64,000 nucleotides of DNA, taken from positions 1 through 64,000 of the forward strand of contig JABTBR010000038.1 in NCBI GenBank assembly GCA_013284265.1. Reading direction: 5' to 3'. This document shows, piece by piece, positions 36,541 to 45,393 of the stretch. Source of the stretch: Oxalobacteraceae bacterium (GTDB taxonomy: Bacteria > Pseudomonadota > Gammaproteobacteria > Burkholderiales > Burkholderiaceae_D). Made by a program: the position numbers and the translations under genes. The first letter of the stretch is position 1; each line of letters begins with the position of its first letter. The notes beneath the pieces were generated by a model, which saw only the letters and a list, made by a program, of their open reading frames with translations, was not told the DNA's origin and searched no databases.

Positions 36541-37185
36541 TCAGATGATGTCGTCGAGACTGGCCAGACCGAGGTGCTCGACCTCACCCCAGCTATCGAG
36601 ACTGAGTTTGCCGCCGGCAAAGCGGAAACGGTTGATGCTGGCGTTTTTCACCTGGAAGTCGCGCGGGCTGTCGAGCGACATGCCGACCGCCTCGCGGTAG
36701 GCGCATTCGAGCACGCCGCCGTGGGCCACCAGCGCCAGCGTCTGGCCTGGATGGCGCAGCGCCCAGGACGTGATGGCGGCGATGCTGCGCCCATAAAAGG
36801 CACGGAAACTTTCCGCCACGCGCAGGCCGGGCGGCATCACCGCGTCGATATCGCGCGCCTGCCACAGCGCATATTCTTCCGGATACTGGCGTTCGATGTC
36901 GGCATACAGCATGCCTTCGAACACGCCATAGCAGCGTTCGCGCAGTTGGGCGTCGATCTGCACCGGCTTGCCATGCAGATCGGCCGCGAAGCCGGCGGTG
37001 CGGCTGGCGCGCAGCAGGTCGCTGGCCACGATGTGGTCGACCGGCTCGGCCGCCAGCGCACTGGCCAGCGCCCGGGCCTGGCGTTCGCCTTCCGGATTCA
37101 GGTCGATATCGGTATGGCCCTGCAGGCGGCGCACGGCGTTCCATGCCGTTTCGCCGTGGCGTATCAAAATTATGCTGGTACTCAT
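36541..37185 (-). CDS. Histidine phosphatase family protein
   Basis: A 214-residue protein of the phosphoglycerate mutase-like histidine phosphatase superfamily. The phospho-histidine motif RHGET is at residues 9-13 (LIRHGETAWN); the second catalytic histidine is in VAHGGVLEC, and LRERCYGVFEG carries the conserved glutamate region. Overall pattern fits the GpmB/CobC-like group, which act on diverse phosphate esters; the true substrate cannot be read from the sequence. It starts six bases after the PEBP gene with AGGA before its ATG, so it is the last gene of the tyrS-dtd-PEBP operon. No cobalamin genes are nearby, so a CobC role is unlikely. Confidence 0.9.
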   Translation of the reverse strand: MSTSIILIRHGETAWNAVRRLQGHTDIDLNPEGERQARALASALAAEPVDHIVASDLLRASRTAGFAADLHGKPVQIDAQLRERCYGVFEGMLYADIERQYPEEYALWQARDIDAVMPPGLRVAESFRAFYGRSIAAITSWALRHPGQTLALVAHGGVLECAYREAVGMSLDSPRDFQVKNASINRFRFAGGKLSLDSWGEVEHLGLASLDDII

Positions 37186-37191
37186 GCAATC

Positions 37192-37893
37192 CTATATGTG
37201 GTACTGGCGGCTAGCCGCCCCCCCCCCCTGCGAACGCGCCGTCTCGGCCAGTTCCGGGTTCAGCGTGTAGCGGCCGATCCATTGTGCTTCGTCAAGAATA
37301 TGGCCTTGCAGCGCGGCCCAGGCCTGCGGCCCGTCAAACCGTCCCTCCAGTTCCAGCCGCGGCAGATCGAGCGCGTACAGGCGGAAGACGTAATGGTGGA
37401 CGCGCAAATCGTTCCATGGCGGACAGGGGCCATCATAACCGTAATAGTCGCCGGCCATCACCGGGTCGGCCGCAAACCAGTCGCTATAGTCGTTGACGCC
37501 CTGGCGCACCTGGCTGCCGATACCGTCGTAGATGGGTTGTTGCGCATGCGGCCCCGGCTTGCCATGCGGGGTGACGCCGTCGGCCATGGCGCCGGCACCG
37601 ATGTGGCCGGATTGCGGCAGCAGATCGACCAGGGTCCAGTGATAGAAGTCGCCACGCGGCAAGCTGGCCGCCAGCGAGGTATTGACGCGGTTGGCATCGC
37701 GCGCGTCTTGTGGGGCATCGCCATCGATGCAGAACAGGGCCAGCGACTCCGTGCCCTTGGGAATGTCGTCCCAGGCCAGATGCGGGTTACGGTTACCCGA
37801 TAGCCGTACCCGGTTGCCCAGATCAACTTCACAAAAGGCATATTCGGCAGGAATGCTGCCGCCATCCTGAAATGACTCGCTCCACAGTCTCAT
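37192..37893 (-). CDS. YbhB/YbcL family phosphatidylethanolamine-binding-like protein
   Basis: A 233-residue cytoplasmic protein of the PEBP/Raf-kinase-inhibitor-like family. The fold's landmarks are present: MRLWSESFQDGGSIPAEYAF, NRNPHLAWDDIPKGTESLAL, CIDGDAPQ, GDFYHWTLVDL, YDGPCPPWNDLRVHHYVFRLYAL. It is longer than E. coli YbhB. The role in bacteria is poorly known. The ATG at 37893 is favoured by GGAG six bases ahead. An 11-base C run (G run on the coding strand) near the 3' end encodes Gly-Gly-Gly in the last dozen residues; slippage there would only change the C-terminal tail. It sits between dtd and the histidine phosphatase gene in one operon. Confidence 0.9.
   Translation of the reverse strand: MRLWSESFQDGGSIPAEYAFCEVDLGNRVRLSGNRNPHLAWDDIPKGTESLALFCIDGDAPQDARDANRVNTSLAASLPRGDFYHWTLVDLLPQSGHIGAGAMADGVTPHGKPGPHAQQPIYDGIGSQVRQGVNDYSDWFAADPVMAGDYYGYDGPCPPWNDLRVHHYVFRLYALDLPRLELEGRFDGPQAWAALQGHILDEAQWIGRYTLNPELAETARSQGGGAASRQYHI
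37218..37228. repeat. 11-base poly-C/poly-G tract inside the PEBP gene
   Basis: Eleven uninterrupted C residues on the plus strand within the coding region, about 25-35 bases before the stop. Long homopolymers like this are prone to replication slippage and also to sequencing error. Confidence 0.95.
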
Positions 37894-37965
37894 CGCCCTC
37901 TCCACATTGATATTTTCCGACCCTGGCGGATCATTTTTATGATCCCGCGCAAATGTCATACTATT

Positions 37966-38412
37966 TTATTTCGCAGCGGTTTGCAGCCAGAAAGTCACAG
38001 GGCCGTCGTTGGTCAGCGACACCTGCATATCGGCGCCGAACTGCCCCGTTTCGACCACGGCGTGGCGTGCGCGCGCCTGCGCCACGAAATAGTCGAACAG
38101 GCGCAAGCCATCCTGCGGACTGGCCGCCGGCGTGAACGAAGGCCGGGTGCCCGATTTGGTGTCGGCCGCCAGCGTGAACTGGGGCACCAGCAACAGGGCG
38201 CCGGCCACATCGGTCACGCTGCGGTTCATCTTGCCGGCCTCGTCGGAAAACACCCGGTAGCCCAGCATTTTGTTCAGCAAGGTGTCGGCGTCCTTTTCCG
38301 TATCGCCTTTTTCAGCGCAGACCAGCACCATCAGGCCGGCGTCGATGGCGCCGATGGTGGCCCCGTCGACCACCACCCGCGCCTGCGTCACCCTTTGCAG
38401 CAGGGCGATCAT
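37966..38412 (-). CDS. dtd: D-aminoacyl-tRNA deacylase
   Basis: Removes D-amino acids (and glycine) wrongly attached to tRNA, protecting translation. The 148-residue protein begins MIALLQRVTQARVVVDG, with the signatures LLVPQFTLAAD (the SQFTL motif appears as PQFTL) and TNDGPVTFWL (the Gly-cisPro-type NxGPVT motif). The ATG at 38412 overlaps the tyrS stop by four bases, so it is coupled to a synthetase known to misuse D-tyrosine, a functionally sensible pairing. Confidence 0.96.
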   Translation of the reverse strand: MIALLQRVTQARVVVDGATIGAIDAGLMVLVCAEKGDTEKDADTLLNKMLGYRVFSDEAGKMNRSVTDVAGALLLVPQFTLAADTKSGTRPSFTPAASPQDGLRLFDYFVAQARARHAVVETGQFGADMQVSLTNDGPVTFWLQTAAK

Positions 38413-39665
38413 GCGCCCAGTGCCACGCGGGCGAACTTGCGCTTGCCCACTTGCAGCACGAAGCTGCCCGCTTCGATCTTGAGCGCCTTGTCGCTGATGA
38501 CGGTGCCATCGATGCGCACGCCGCCCTGCTCGATCATGCGCCCGCCTTCGGACACGGAAGCGACCAGATTGGCCTGTTTCAGCAACTGGGTGATCAGCAG
38601 CGGCGCGCCGGACAGCGTGACTTCCGGCACGTCGTCCGGAATGCCGCCCTTGGAGCGGTTGACGAAGTCGGCCAGCGCATCCTCGGCGGCCTGCCGGGAA
38701 TGGAAGCGCGCCACGATTTCCTGCGCCAGCGCCACTTTGGCGTCGCGCGGATTCTTGCCGCCTTCGATTTCCGCCTTCAGCTGGGCGATGTCGGCCAGCG
38801 AACGGAACGACAGCAGTTCGAAATAACGCCACATCATGACGTCGGAAATGCTCATCAGTTTGGCGAACATCACATTGCCCGGCTCGGTGATGCCGATGTA
38901 GTTGTTCTTCGACTTGGACATCTTGTCGACGCCGTCCAGGCCTTCGAGCAGCGGCATGGTCAGGATGCATTGCGGCTCCTGATCGTAATCTTTCTGCAAC
39001 TCACGGCCCACCAGCAGATTGAATTTCTGGTCGGTGCCCCCCAGTTCCAGGTCGGACTTGAGCGCGACCGAATCGTAGCCCTGCATCAGCGGATACAGGA
39101 ACTCATGGACCGAGATCGGTGTCCCACTTTTGAAGCGCTTACTGAAATCGTCACGTTCCATCATCCGTGCTACCGTGTAGCGCGAGGCCAGCTGGATCAT
39201 GCCGCGCGCGCCCAGTGGATCGCACCACTCGGAGTTGTAGCGGATTTCCGTGCGCGCCGGGTCCAGCACCAGCGAAGCTTGCTTGAAGTAGGTCATCGCG
39301 TTCTGCTCGATCTGCTCCTTGGTCAGCGGCGGGCGCGTGACGTTGCGGCCGGAAGGATCGCCGATCATCGAGGTGAAGTCGCCAATCAGGAAGATCACCT
39401 GGTGGCCCAGGTCCTGCAACTGGCGCATCTTGTTGAGCACCACGGTGTGGCCCAGGTGCAGATCGGGCGCGGTCGGGTCCAGGCCCAGTTTGATGCGCAG
39501 AGGTACGCCGCTCTGCTCGGAGCGCGCCAGCTTTTGCGCGAACTCGCTTTCGATCAGCAGCTCATCGACACCGCGTTTGGCGATGGCAAGGGCTTCCTGC
39601 ACGCGGTCGGTCAGCGGCAGTACAGTGGCAGGCCCTTTCTTGGGCGACGAACTAGTGTTATCCAT
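38409..39665 (-). CDS. tyrS: Tyrosine-tRNA ligase
   Basis: Class I synthetase charging tRNA-Tyr. The 418-residue protein has the HIGH motif as HLGH in DPTAPDLHLGHTVVLNKM, the tyrosine pocket segments, the KMSKS motif in DKMSKSKNNYIG, and a C-terminal S4 domain (GGVRIDGTVISDKALKIEAG). This is the TyrRS form with DLHLGH found in many proteobacteria. The ATG at 39665 starts MDNTSSSPKKGP, which is not conserved at the very N-terminus. It is divergent from the M23 peptidase gene and first in tyrS-dtd-PEBP-phosphatase. Confidence 0.97.
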   Translation of the reverse strand: MDNTSSSPKKGPATVLPLTDRVQEALAIAKRGVDELLIESEFAQKLARSEQSGVPLRIKLGLDPTAPDLHLGHTVVLNKMRQLQDLGHQVIFLIGDFTSMIGDPSGRNVTRPPLTKEQIEQNAMTYFKQASLVLDPARTEIRYNSEWCDPLGARGMIQLASRYTVARMMERDDFSKRFKSGTPISVHEFLYPLMQGYDSVALKSDLELGGTDQKFNLLVGRELQKDYDQEPQCILTMPLLEGLDGVDKMSKSKNNYIGITEPGNVMFAKLMSISDVMMWRYFELLSFRSLADIAQLKAEIEGGKNPRDAKVALAQEIVARFHSRQAAEDALADFVNRSKGGIPDDVPEVTLSGAPLLITQLLKQANLVASVSEGGRMIEQGGVRIDGTVISDKALKIEAGSFVLQVGKRKFARVALGA

Positions 39666-39716
39666 AGGTGTAATAGCGAGATTTTCTGAAAATGGTAGGC
39701 GAATCCAAGAGTTTGT

Positions 39717-39722
39717 TATAAT
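39717..39722 (+). promoter_or_regulatory. Candidate -10 box of the M23 peptidase gene
   Basis: TATAAT in the 158-bp divergent gap, about 100 bases before the peptidase ATG. No strong -35 was found. Confidence 0.4.
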
Positions 39723-39823
39723 CCTCGATCCCATCAATCTTGCCGCATGAAAACAAATCAAAACGACAACGAGAAAAATAAAACGTTCCTGAATAGTTCA
39801 AGCGGCAAATTTTAACTGATTGC

Positions 39824-41206
39824 ATGAACCCTACAAATAAAATCACAAGCTCACGCTTGTTCAGTCTGCTAGGTGCCACGCGCAAGGCGCGCATCCTCAG
39901 TGCTTCGGCACTGTTTCTCGCCGTGTGCGCCTTCGGCGCCGCCGGCGTCGCGCCACTGGCACCGGATGCGTCCGATCTGCCTGTCAAATCGGTCTCGGAA
40001 GAGATCGCCATGCCGAACATCTCCACCCAGATCGCCTCCCTCGAAGAACAGCAAGCCAACGAGCACTACGTCCACGAAGAAAAAATTCGTGCCGGCGATA
40101 CCCTCGCGACCCTGCTGACCCGTCTGGGCGTCGATGACGACGCGGCCGAGCGATTCATCAAGAATGACAAGGTCGCCAAGGGCGTCATGCAGCTCAAGAC
40201 CGGCAAGCGGGTCCAGGCGCAGACTGACGAAGACGGCAATCTGCAATGGCTGCGCGCCTCCGTGGTCGACGCCAAGGACGTGCCCGTCAAACTGATTTCC
40301 GTGGTGCGCAAGGGCGACGGTTTCGTCGCGGCGGAAGCGGCGGCCCAGCTGGAGCGCCGCGTTGAAATGCATGCGCGTAACATCACCTCGACCCTGTTCG
40401 CGGCGACAGATTCCAGCAGCGACGGCGCCAAGCTGCCCGATTCCATCGTGCACCAGATCGTCGAAATGTTCTCCACCAATATCGATTTCCGTTCCGACCT
40501 GAAGCGCGGCGACCATTTCAATGTGGTCTACGAAACCTTCTGGCAAGACGGCGAATTCGTGCGCGCAGGCCGCATCCTGGCGGGCGAATTCACCAACCGC
40601 GGCAATACCTATCAATCCGTGTGGTTTGAAGATCCGGCCAGCAAGCAGGGCGGCGGCTACTACAGCTTCGACGGCAAGTCCCTGAAAAAGGCCTTCCTCA
40701 AGTCGCCGCTGGAGTTCTCGCGGATTTCCTCGGGCTTCTCGATGCGCGTGCATCCGCTGTCGGGCAACTGGAAGCAGCACAAGGGCATCGACTTCGCGGC
40801 TGCAACCGGCACGCCGATCCGTGCGTCCGGCGATGGCGTCATCGATTTCGCCGGCACCCAGGGCGGCTACGGCAATCTGGTCGTGGTCAAGCACTGGGCC
40901 AACTACACCACCGCCTACGCCCACATGAGCCGCTTCGCCGATGGCGTGCGCAAGGGCAGCAAGGTCAGCCAGGGCGATATCATCGGCTATGTCGGCACCA
41001 CCGGCTGGTCCACCGGCGCCCACCTGCATTACGAATTCCGCGTCGGCGGCGAAGCCAAGGATCCCAACACCCTGAACGTGCAAGCCCAGGCGCCTTTGAC
41101 GGCCGCCGAAATGGCGCGCTTCCGCACCTTCGCGGCCGATATGACGCACCGCTTCGCGCTGCTGCGTCCGGCAGGCTCGGAAAACACCCGGGTCGCCGCA
41201 AAATAA
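39824..41206 (+). CDS. M23-family (LytM) murein endopeptidase
   Basis: A 460-residue envelope protein that probably cuts peptidoglycan cross-links during growth or division. A single N-terminal membrane anchor or signal (ILSASALFLAVCAFGAAG, about residues 24-41) is followed by an OapA/LysM-like region (EEKIRAGDTLATLLTRLGV) and a long linker. The C-terminal LytM domain has zinc ligands in HKGIDF and HLHYEF, with the preceding SGFSMRVHPLSG. All metal ligands look intact, so it should be active, unlike EnvC/NlpD activators. It is upstream of an MBL-fold gene and anmK, and a strong terminator follows. The closest pattern is the MepM/YebA type. Confidence 0.93.
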   Translation: MNPTNKITSSRLFSLLGATRKARILSASALFLAVCAFGAAGVAPLAPDASDLPVKSVSEEIAMPNISTQIASLEEQQANEHYVHEEKIRAGDTLATLLTRLGVDDDAAERFIKNDKVAKGVMQLKTGKRVQAQTDEDGNLQWLRASVVDAKDVPVKLISVVRKGDGFVAAEAAAQLERRVEMHARNITSTLFAATDSSSDGAKLPDSIVHQIVEMFSTNIDFRSDLKRGDHFNVVYETFWQDGEFVRAGRILAGEFTNRGNTYQSVWFEDPASKQGGGYYSFDGKSLKKAFLKSPLEFSRISSGFSMRVHPLSGNWKQHKGIDFAAATGTPIRASGDGVIDFAGTQGGYGNLVVVKHWANYTTAYAHMSRFADGVRKGSKVSQGDIIGYVGTTGWSTGAHLHYEFRVGGEAKDPNTLNVQAQAPLTAAEMARFRTFAADMTHRFALLRPAGSENTRVAAK

Positions 41207-41247
41207 ACTACCCGGTACGCAGGGGCGTTTCGCCCCGCCGCCAGAAA

Positions 41248-41277
41248 ACAGGCCATCGCATATGGCCTGTTTTTTTT
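41248..41277 (+). terminator. Rho-independent terminator after the M23 peptidase gene
   Basis: Nine-base arms ACAGGCCAT and ATGGCCTGT with a five-base loop, followed by eight T residues. Confidence 0.93.
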
Positions 41278-41325
41278 GGCCCGGCGCCACGCGCCCTTGC
41301 CAAAAACAATAATCAAAGAGACTTC

Positions 41326-42417
41326 ATGTTACGTATTCCTTTTGGCCGCCTCGGTGCGCTGGCACTCATAAGCGCATCCTTGCTCGCTTCGCTGGGCGCG
41401 CCAACAACAGCCCGTGCCGCCGCGCGCGCCCATCCCGCCAAAGCCGCCATAACGTCGGCGAGCGCCATCAGCACTGCCGCCACGCTCAGCGCCAGTGCCG
41501 CCGGCAAAGTTGCCGCGATCGAAGCGGCGCCCGCACCGGGCTTTTACCGCTTCATGCTGGGCAGCTTCGCCATCACCGCCCTGTCCGATGGCAAGCGCCC
41601 CATCAACGCCCATATGCTCAGCAATATCAGCGAGCAGGAGGTCGATCAGACGCTGGCCGGAGCCGGCCAGGCGAATCCCGTGCCCTCCTCCTTCAATGCC
41701 TTCCTGATCGATACCGGCAGCAAGCTGGTGCTGATCGACACGGGCGCAGGCGCTTTGTGGGGACCGCAGCTGGGCAAGCTGGGCGAGCAATTGCAACTGG
41801 CCGGTTACGCCGCCGAACAGGTCGACGAGATCTACCTGACCCATATGCATAGCGACCACATCGGCGGCCTGATGGATGGCGACAGCTTGCGCTTCCCGCA
41901 CGCGATCGTGCGCGCCAGCAAGGCCGAAGCCGATTACTGGCTCAGTCCGGCACGGCTGGAACAGGCTGCCGACAAGGACAAGGGCAGCTTCCGCAATGCC
42001 CAGAATGCGCTGCGCGCCTATATCGCCAACGAGCGTTTCCTCAGTTTTGAGCCGGGCGCGGAACTGGCTCCCGGCATCCGCGCCGTCGCCAGCGAAGGCC
42101 ATACGGCCGGCCACAGCACTTACCTGGTCGAGAGCGCTGGCCAGAAGCTGCTGGTGTGGGGCGATATGCTGCACATCGCCGCCATCCAGTTCGGCCAGCC
42201 GGGCGCCACCATGCGCTTCGACTACGACGGCGGCGCCGCCGTCAGCGTGCGCCGCCAGGTGCTGCAGGCCGCCGCGCGCGATGGCCTGCTGGTGGCCGGC
42301 GCCCATCTGCCCTTCCCCGGCATCGGCAAGGTAGTCGCACGGGAAGACGGCTTTGCCTGGCAGCCGCAATTAATCGACCAAGCCACCGCCGCAAACCGTC
42401 CCGCTCAGGCAAAATAA
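41326..42417 (+). CDS. Exported MBL-fold metallo-hydrolase
   Basis: A 363-residue protein with an Ala/Ser-rich N-terminus of about 65 residues including a signal peptide (LGALALISASLLASLGAPTT), then a metallo-beta-lactamase fold. The metal motif THMHSDHIGG is intact, followed by later ligands in SEGHTAGHSTY, WGDMLH and AGAHLPFPG. This pattern fits the group of periplasmic MBL hydrolases that includes AHL-lactonase-like and arylsulfatase-like proteins; antibiotic hydrolysis is not indicated. Substrate unknown. The long low-complexity stretch after the signal is unusual. It is followed by anmK after 19 bp and may be co-transcribed with it. Confidence 0.88.
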   Translation: MLRIPFGRLGALALISASLLASLGAPTTARAAARAHPAKAAITSASAISTAATLSASAAGKVAAIEAAPAPGFYRFMLGSFAITALSDGKRPINAHMLSNISEQEVDQTLAGAGQANPVPSSFNAFLIDTGSKLVLIDTGAGALWGPQLGKLGEQLQLAGYAAEQVDEIYLTHMHSDHIGGLMDGDSLRFPHAIVRASKAEADYWLSPARLEQAADKDKGSFRNAQNALRAYIANERFLSFEPGAELAPGIRAVASEGHTAGHSTYLVESAGQKLLVWGDMLHIAAIQFGQPGATMRFDYDGGAAVSVRRQVLQAAARDGLLVAGAHLPFPGIGKVVAREDGFAWQPQLIDQATAANRPAQAK

Positions 42418-42436
42418 GCGTTTTCAGCAAGCGGGG

Positions 42437-43540
42437 ATGAACATGGCTTTGTATATCGGTCTGATGTCGGGCACCAGCCTGGACGGTGTGGACGGCGCGC
42501 TGGCCGAAATCGGCGCGGACGCCTGCCGCACCCTGGCCGCCGCCTACATCCCCTTCCCGCCCGCGCTGCGCGCCGAGCTGATGGCCCTGCAGTCCGCCGG
42601 CCCCAATGAAATCGAACGCGAGGCGCTGGCCGCCAATCAGCTGGCGCGCCACTACGCCGACTGCGTGGCCGCCTTGCTGGCCGAGAGCGGCAGCGCGGCT
42701 GACGCGGTGCGCGCCGTCGCCGTGCATGGCCAGACCATCCGCCACCGTCCCGAGCTGGGGTTTACCCGCCAGACCAATAATCCGGCCCTGCTGGCCGAGC
42801 TGTGCGGCATCGACGTGATCGCCGACTTCCGCAGCCGCGACATCGCCGCCGGCGGCCAGGGTGCGCCGCTGGTGCCGGCCTTCCACCAGGCCCTGTTCGG
42901 CCAGAGCGGCCGCAGCCGCGTGGTGGCGAATATCGGCGGCATCTCCAACATCAGCGTACTGACTGGCGACGGCAGCGTGCGCGGCTTCGATACCGGCCCC
43001 GGCAATGTGCTGATGGATGCCTGGATCGCCCGCCACCAGGGCAAGGAATACGATGCCGACGGCCTGTGGGCCGCCAGCGGCACCGTGCTGCCGGAATTGC
43101 TGGCCGTGCTGCTGAGCGAGCCCTACTTCGCCCTGCCCGCCCCCAAGAGCACGGGGCGCGACCTGTTCCATCCGGCCTGGCTCGATGCGCATCTGGCCGC
43201 CTTCCCCGGCGCCGCGCCGGCCGATGTGCAAGCCACGCTGACGCAACTGACAGCGACCACGCTGGCAGGCGCTATCGCGGCCTATGGCGGCTCCGCGGAG
43301 GCGGTGTATGTCTGCGGGGGCGGCGCCTACAACGGCACGCTGCTGCGTGCGCTGGCGGCCGCCCTGGGCGGCAACATCAAAGTGGACTCCACCGACGCGC
43401 TGGGCGTGGCGCCGAACCGGGTCGAGGCGCTGGCCTTCGCCTGGCTGGGCTACCGCTTCAGCGAGCGGCTGGCGGGTAATCTGCCCAGCGTCACCGGCGC
43501 GCTGGGCGAGCGCGTGCTGGGCGCCCTGTATCCCCACTAA
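42437..43540 (+). CDS. anmK: Anhydro-N-acetylmuramic acid kinase
   Basis: Phosphorylates and opens 1,6-anhydro-MurNAc, recycling peptidoglycan fragments released by lytic enzymes. The 367-residue protein has LYIGLMSGTSLDGVDGAL at the start, VAVHGQTIRHRP, TRQTNNPALLAELCGIDVI, RVVANIGGISNISVL, GFDTGPGNVLMDAW and VYVCGGGAYNGTLL near the end, all signature AnmK segments. Two ATGs, 42437 and 42443, are possible; GGGG lies just ahead. With the M23 endopeptidase upstream, the neighbourhood has a cell-wall turnover theme. Confidence 0.96.
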   Translation: MNMALYIGLMSGTSLDGVDGALAEIGADACRTLAAAYIPFPPALRAELMALQSAGPNEIEREALAANQLARHYADCVAALLAESGSAADAVRAVAVHGQTIRHRPELGFTRQTNNPALLAELCGIDVIADFRSRDIAAGGQGAPLVPAFHQALFGQSGRSRVVANIGGISNISVLTGDGSVRGFDTGPGNVLMDAWIARHQGKEYDADGLWAASGTVLPELLAVLLSEPYFALPAPKSTGRDLFHPAWLDAHLAAFPGAAPADVQATLTQLTATTLAGAIAAYGGSAEAVYVCGGGAYNGTLLRALAAALGGNIKVDSTDALGVAPNRVEALAFAWLGYRFSERLAGNLPSVTGALGERVLGALYPH

Positions 43541-43557
43541 ATTGCGTCAAAACGCGG

Positions 43558-43610
43558 ACGGCCCGAAGCCGCCGCCCAACCATCAAGGTCGGGCGGCCGC
43601 TTCGGGCCGT
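43558..43610. terminator. Hairpin between convergent anmK and erpA
   Basis: Long inverted repeat ACGGCCCGAAGC and GCTTCGGGCCGT with further GC pairing inside. On the minus strand it is followed by CGCGTTTT, so it mainly serves erpA, and it may block both directions. Confidence 0.7.
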
Positions 43611-43629
43611 CAGGTGAATCCGGACTAGC

Positions 43630-43992
43630 TTAGACGGAGAACGACGAACCGCAGCCGCAGGTCGAGGTCGCGGTCGGATTCTTGATCACGAATTGCGCAC
43701 CTTCCAGGTCGTCCTTGTAGTCGATCTCGGCGCCGACCAGATACTGGTAGCTCATCGAGTCGATCAACAGTTGCACGCCGTTCTTGACCATGGTGGTGTC
43801 ATCTTCGTTGACGATTTCGTCGAAGGTGAAGCCATACTGGAAACCGGAACAGCCGCCACCCTGCACGAATACGCGCAGTTTCAGGTCGGGATTGCCTTCT
43901 TCTTCGATCAGCTGCGCAACCTTTTGGGCAGCGCTGTCGGTGAAGATAATCGGGGATGGGATGACATCTAGTGCTTCGGCGACAGCATTCAT
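43630..43992 (-). CDS. erpA: Iron-sulfur cluster insertion protein ErpA
   Basis: A-type carrier that delivers Fe-S clusters to apoproteins, including those of isoprenoid synthesis and respiration. The 120-residue protein has the three conserved cysteines: one in VQGGGCSGFQYGF and two in TSTCGCGSSF. Length and sequence are typical of betaproteobacterial ErpA. A 207-bp gap separates it from argC upstream. Confidence 0.96.
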   Translation of the reverse strand: MNAVAEALDVIPSPIIFTDSAAQKVAQLIEEEGNPDLKLRVFVQGGGCSGFQYGFTFDEIVNEDDTTMVKNGVQLLIDSMSYQYLVGAEIDYKDDLEGAQFVIKNPTATSTCGCGSSFSV

Positions 43993-44199
43993 TTGAGACT
44001 CCTACTTGGAAACAGTTGGCCCATTATAGACCTTCGGCGCAAGTCATGCTCCACCGTGGGCCAGTCCCCGCGTTTGCGGATGGACAAGTCGGCGCACGGT
44101 GCGCATTTCCTGCATTATAAATATATCATTTCAACAGACACCAGCAGATGCGGGCGGACAGCCTGATTGCAAGCCGCCCCACCCGAAGATCGCCGCGTT

Positions 44200-45237
44200 T
44201 TACGGCAGCAGCGCGATCTGGTTCAGGCCGGTGCTCTCTTCCTGGTCGAACATCAGGTTCATACATTGCACAGCCTGGCCGGCCGCGCCCTTGACCAGAT
44301 TGTCCTGCACCACCAGAACGATGACGGTTTTACCATTGTTTGGACGATGCAGCGCCAGACGCAGCATGTTCGAGCCGCGGGTCGAGCGGGTTTCCGGATG
44401 CGAAGCAAACGGCATCACGTCAACGAAAGGCGAATCCTTGTACTGCTCTTCGAACAGGGCTTGCAGTTCTTCATTGCTGATCTCGCGGTTCAGGCGGCCG
44501 TACAGGGTCGAGTGCATGCCGCGTATCATCGGTACCAGATGCGGCGTGAACACCAGATCGACCGGCTGGTCGGTATAGCGCTGCAACTGGGCCACGGTTT
44601 CCGGCGTGTGGCGGTGACCGGACACGCCATAGGCCTTGAAGTTGTCGCTTGACTCGGAGAACAGCGTGGCGATTTCGGCTTTACGGCCGGCGCCGGATAC
44701 GCCCGACTTGCAGTCGGCGATCAGATTGCCCGCATCGATCAGGCCGGCCTTGAGCAGCGGGTAGTAACCCAGTTGCATCGTGGTCGGGTAGCAGCCCGGG
44801 TTGGCGATCAGCTTGGCGCCTTTGACGGCCTCGCGATTCAGCTCAACCAGACCGTACACGGCCTGCTCCAGCAGTTCCGGACAGGTGTGCGGGATTTTGT
44901 ACCATTGCTCGAACGTGGCCTGATCCTTCAGGCGGAAGTCCGCAGCCAGATCGATCACCTTCACGCCGGCGGCCAGCAGTGCCGGGGCCTGGGCCATGGC
45001 CACGCCGTGCGGGGTGGCGAAGAACACCACGTCGCACTTTGTCAGGTCGGCCTTGTCCGGTGCCGAGAAAGCGATATCCACGCGGCCACGCAGGGACGGG
45101 AACATATCGGCAACGGGCAAGCCATCTTCCTTGCGCGAAGTGATGGCCGTCAGTTGTACGCCGGGGTGCACGGCCAACAGTCGCAGCAATTCCACGCCGG
45201 TGTATCCGGTGCCGCCGACGATGCCAACTTTGATCAT
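44200..45237 (-). CDS. argC: N-acetyl-gamma-glutamyl-phosphate reductase
   Basis: Third step of arginine synthesis, reducing acetylglutamyl phosphate to the semialdehyde with NADPH. The 345-residue protein starts MIKVGIVGGTGYTGVELLRL (Rossmann nucleotide site), with the catalytic cysteine in ANPGCYPTTM, GVSGAGRKA, SGHRHTPE and HLVPMIRGMHST. The ATG at 45237 was chosen because the preceding residues lack homology. It lies after the rplM-rpsI operon with a terminator in between, so it probably has its own promoter. Confidence 0.97.
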   Translation of the reverse strand: MIKVGIVGGTGYTGVELLRLLAVHPGVQLTAITSRKEDGLPVADMFPSLRGRVDIAFSAPDKADLTKCDVVFFATPHGVAMAQAPALLAAGVKVIDLAADFRLKDQATFEQWYKIPHTCPELLEQAVYGLVELNREAVKGAKLIANPGCYPTTMQLGYYPLLKAGLIDAGNLIADCKSGVSGAGRKAEIATLFSESSDNFKAYGVSGHRHTPETVAQLQRYTDQPVDLVFTPHLVPMIRGMHSTLYGRLNREISNEELQALFEEQYKDSPFVDVMPFASHPETRSTRGSNMLRLALHRPNNGKTVIVLVVQDNLVKGAAGQAVQCMNLMFDQEESTGLNQIALLP

Positions 45238-45322
45238 GTTCTTTCCTTGGGTAGATGGTGATAGGTAAATGGCGCCCATTTTATCAGGGCTGGGGCCAGC
45301 GCGTGACGCGGCGGCCCAAATG

Positions 45323-45350
45323 CAAAAAAGCCGCCGGATAAACCGGCGGC
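45323..45350 (-). terminator. Rho-independent terminator after rpsI
   Basis: On the minus strand GCCGCCGG and CCGGCGGC arms are followed by six T residues. Confidence 0.9.
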
Positions 45351-45393
45351 TCTCTGTCCAGCACCAGGTGAACCCAGTGCCGTAGCGTAGAAA

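Noticed and set aside
44000..44199. A small gene or RNA in the gap between argC and erpA
   Set aside because: No ribosome site with a plausible frame, no hairpin and T-run, and no tRNA-like structure was found.
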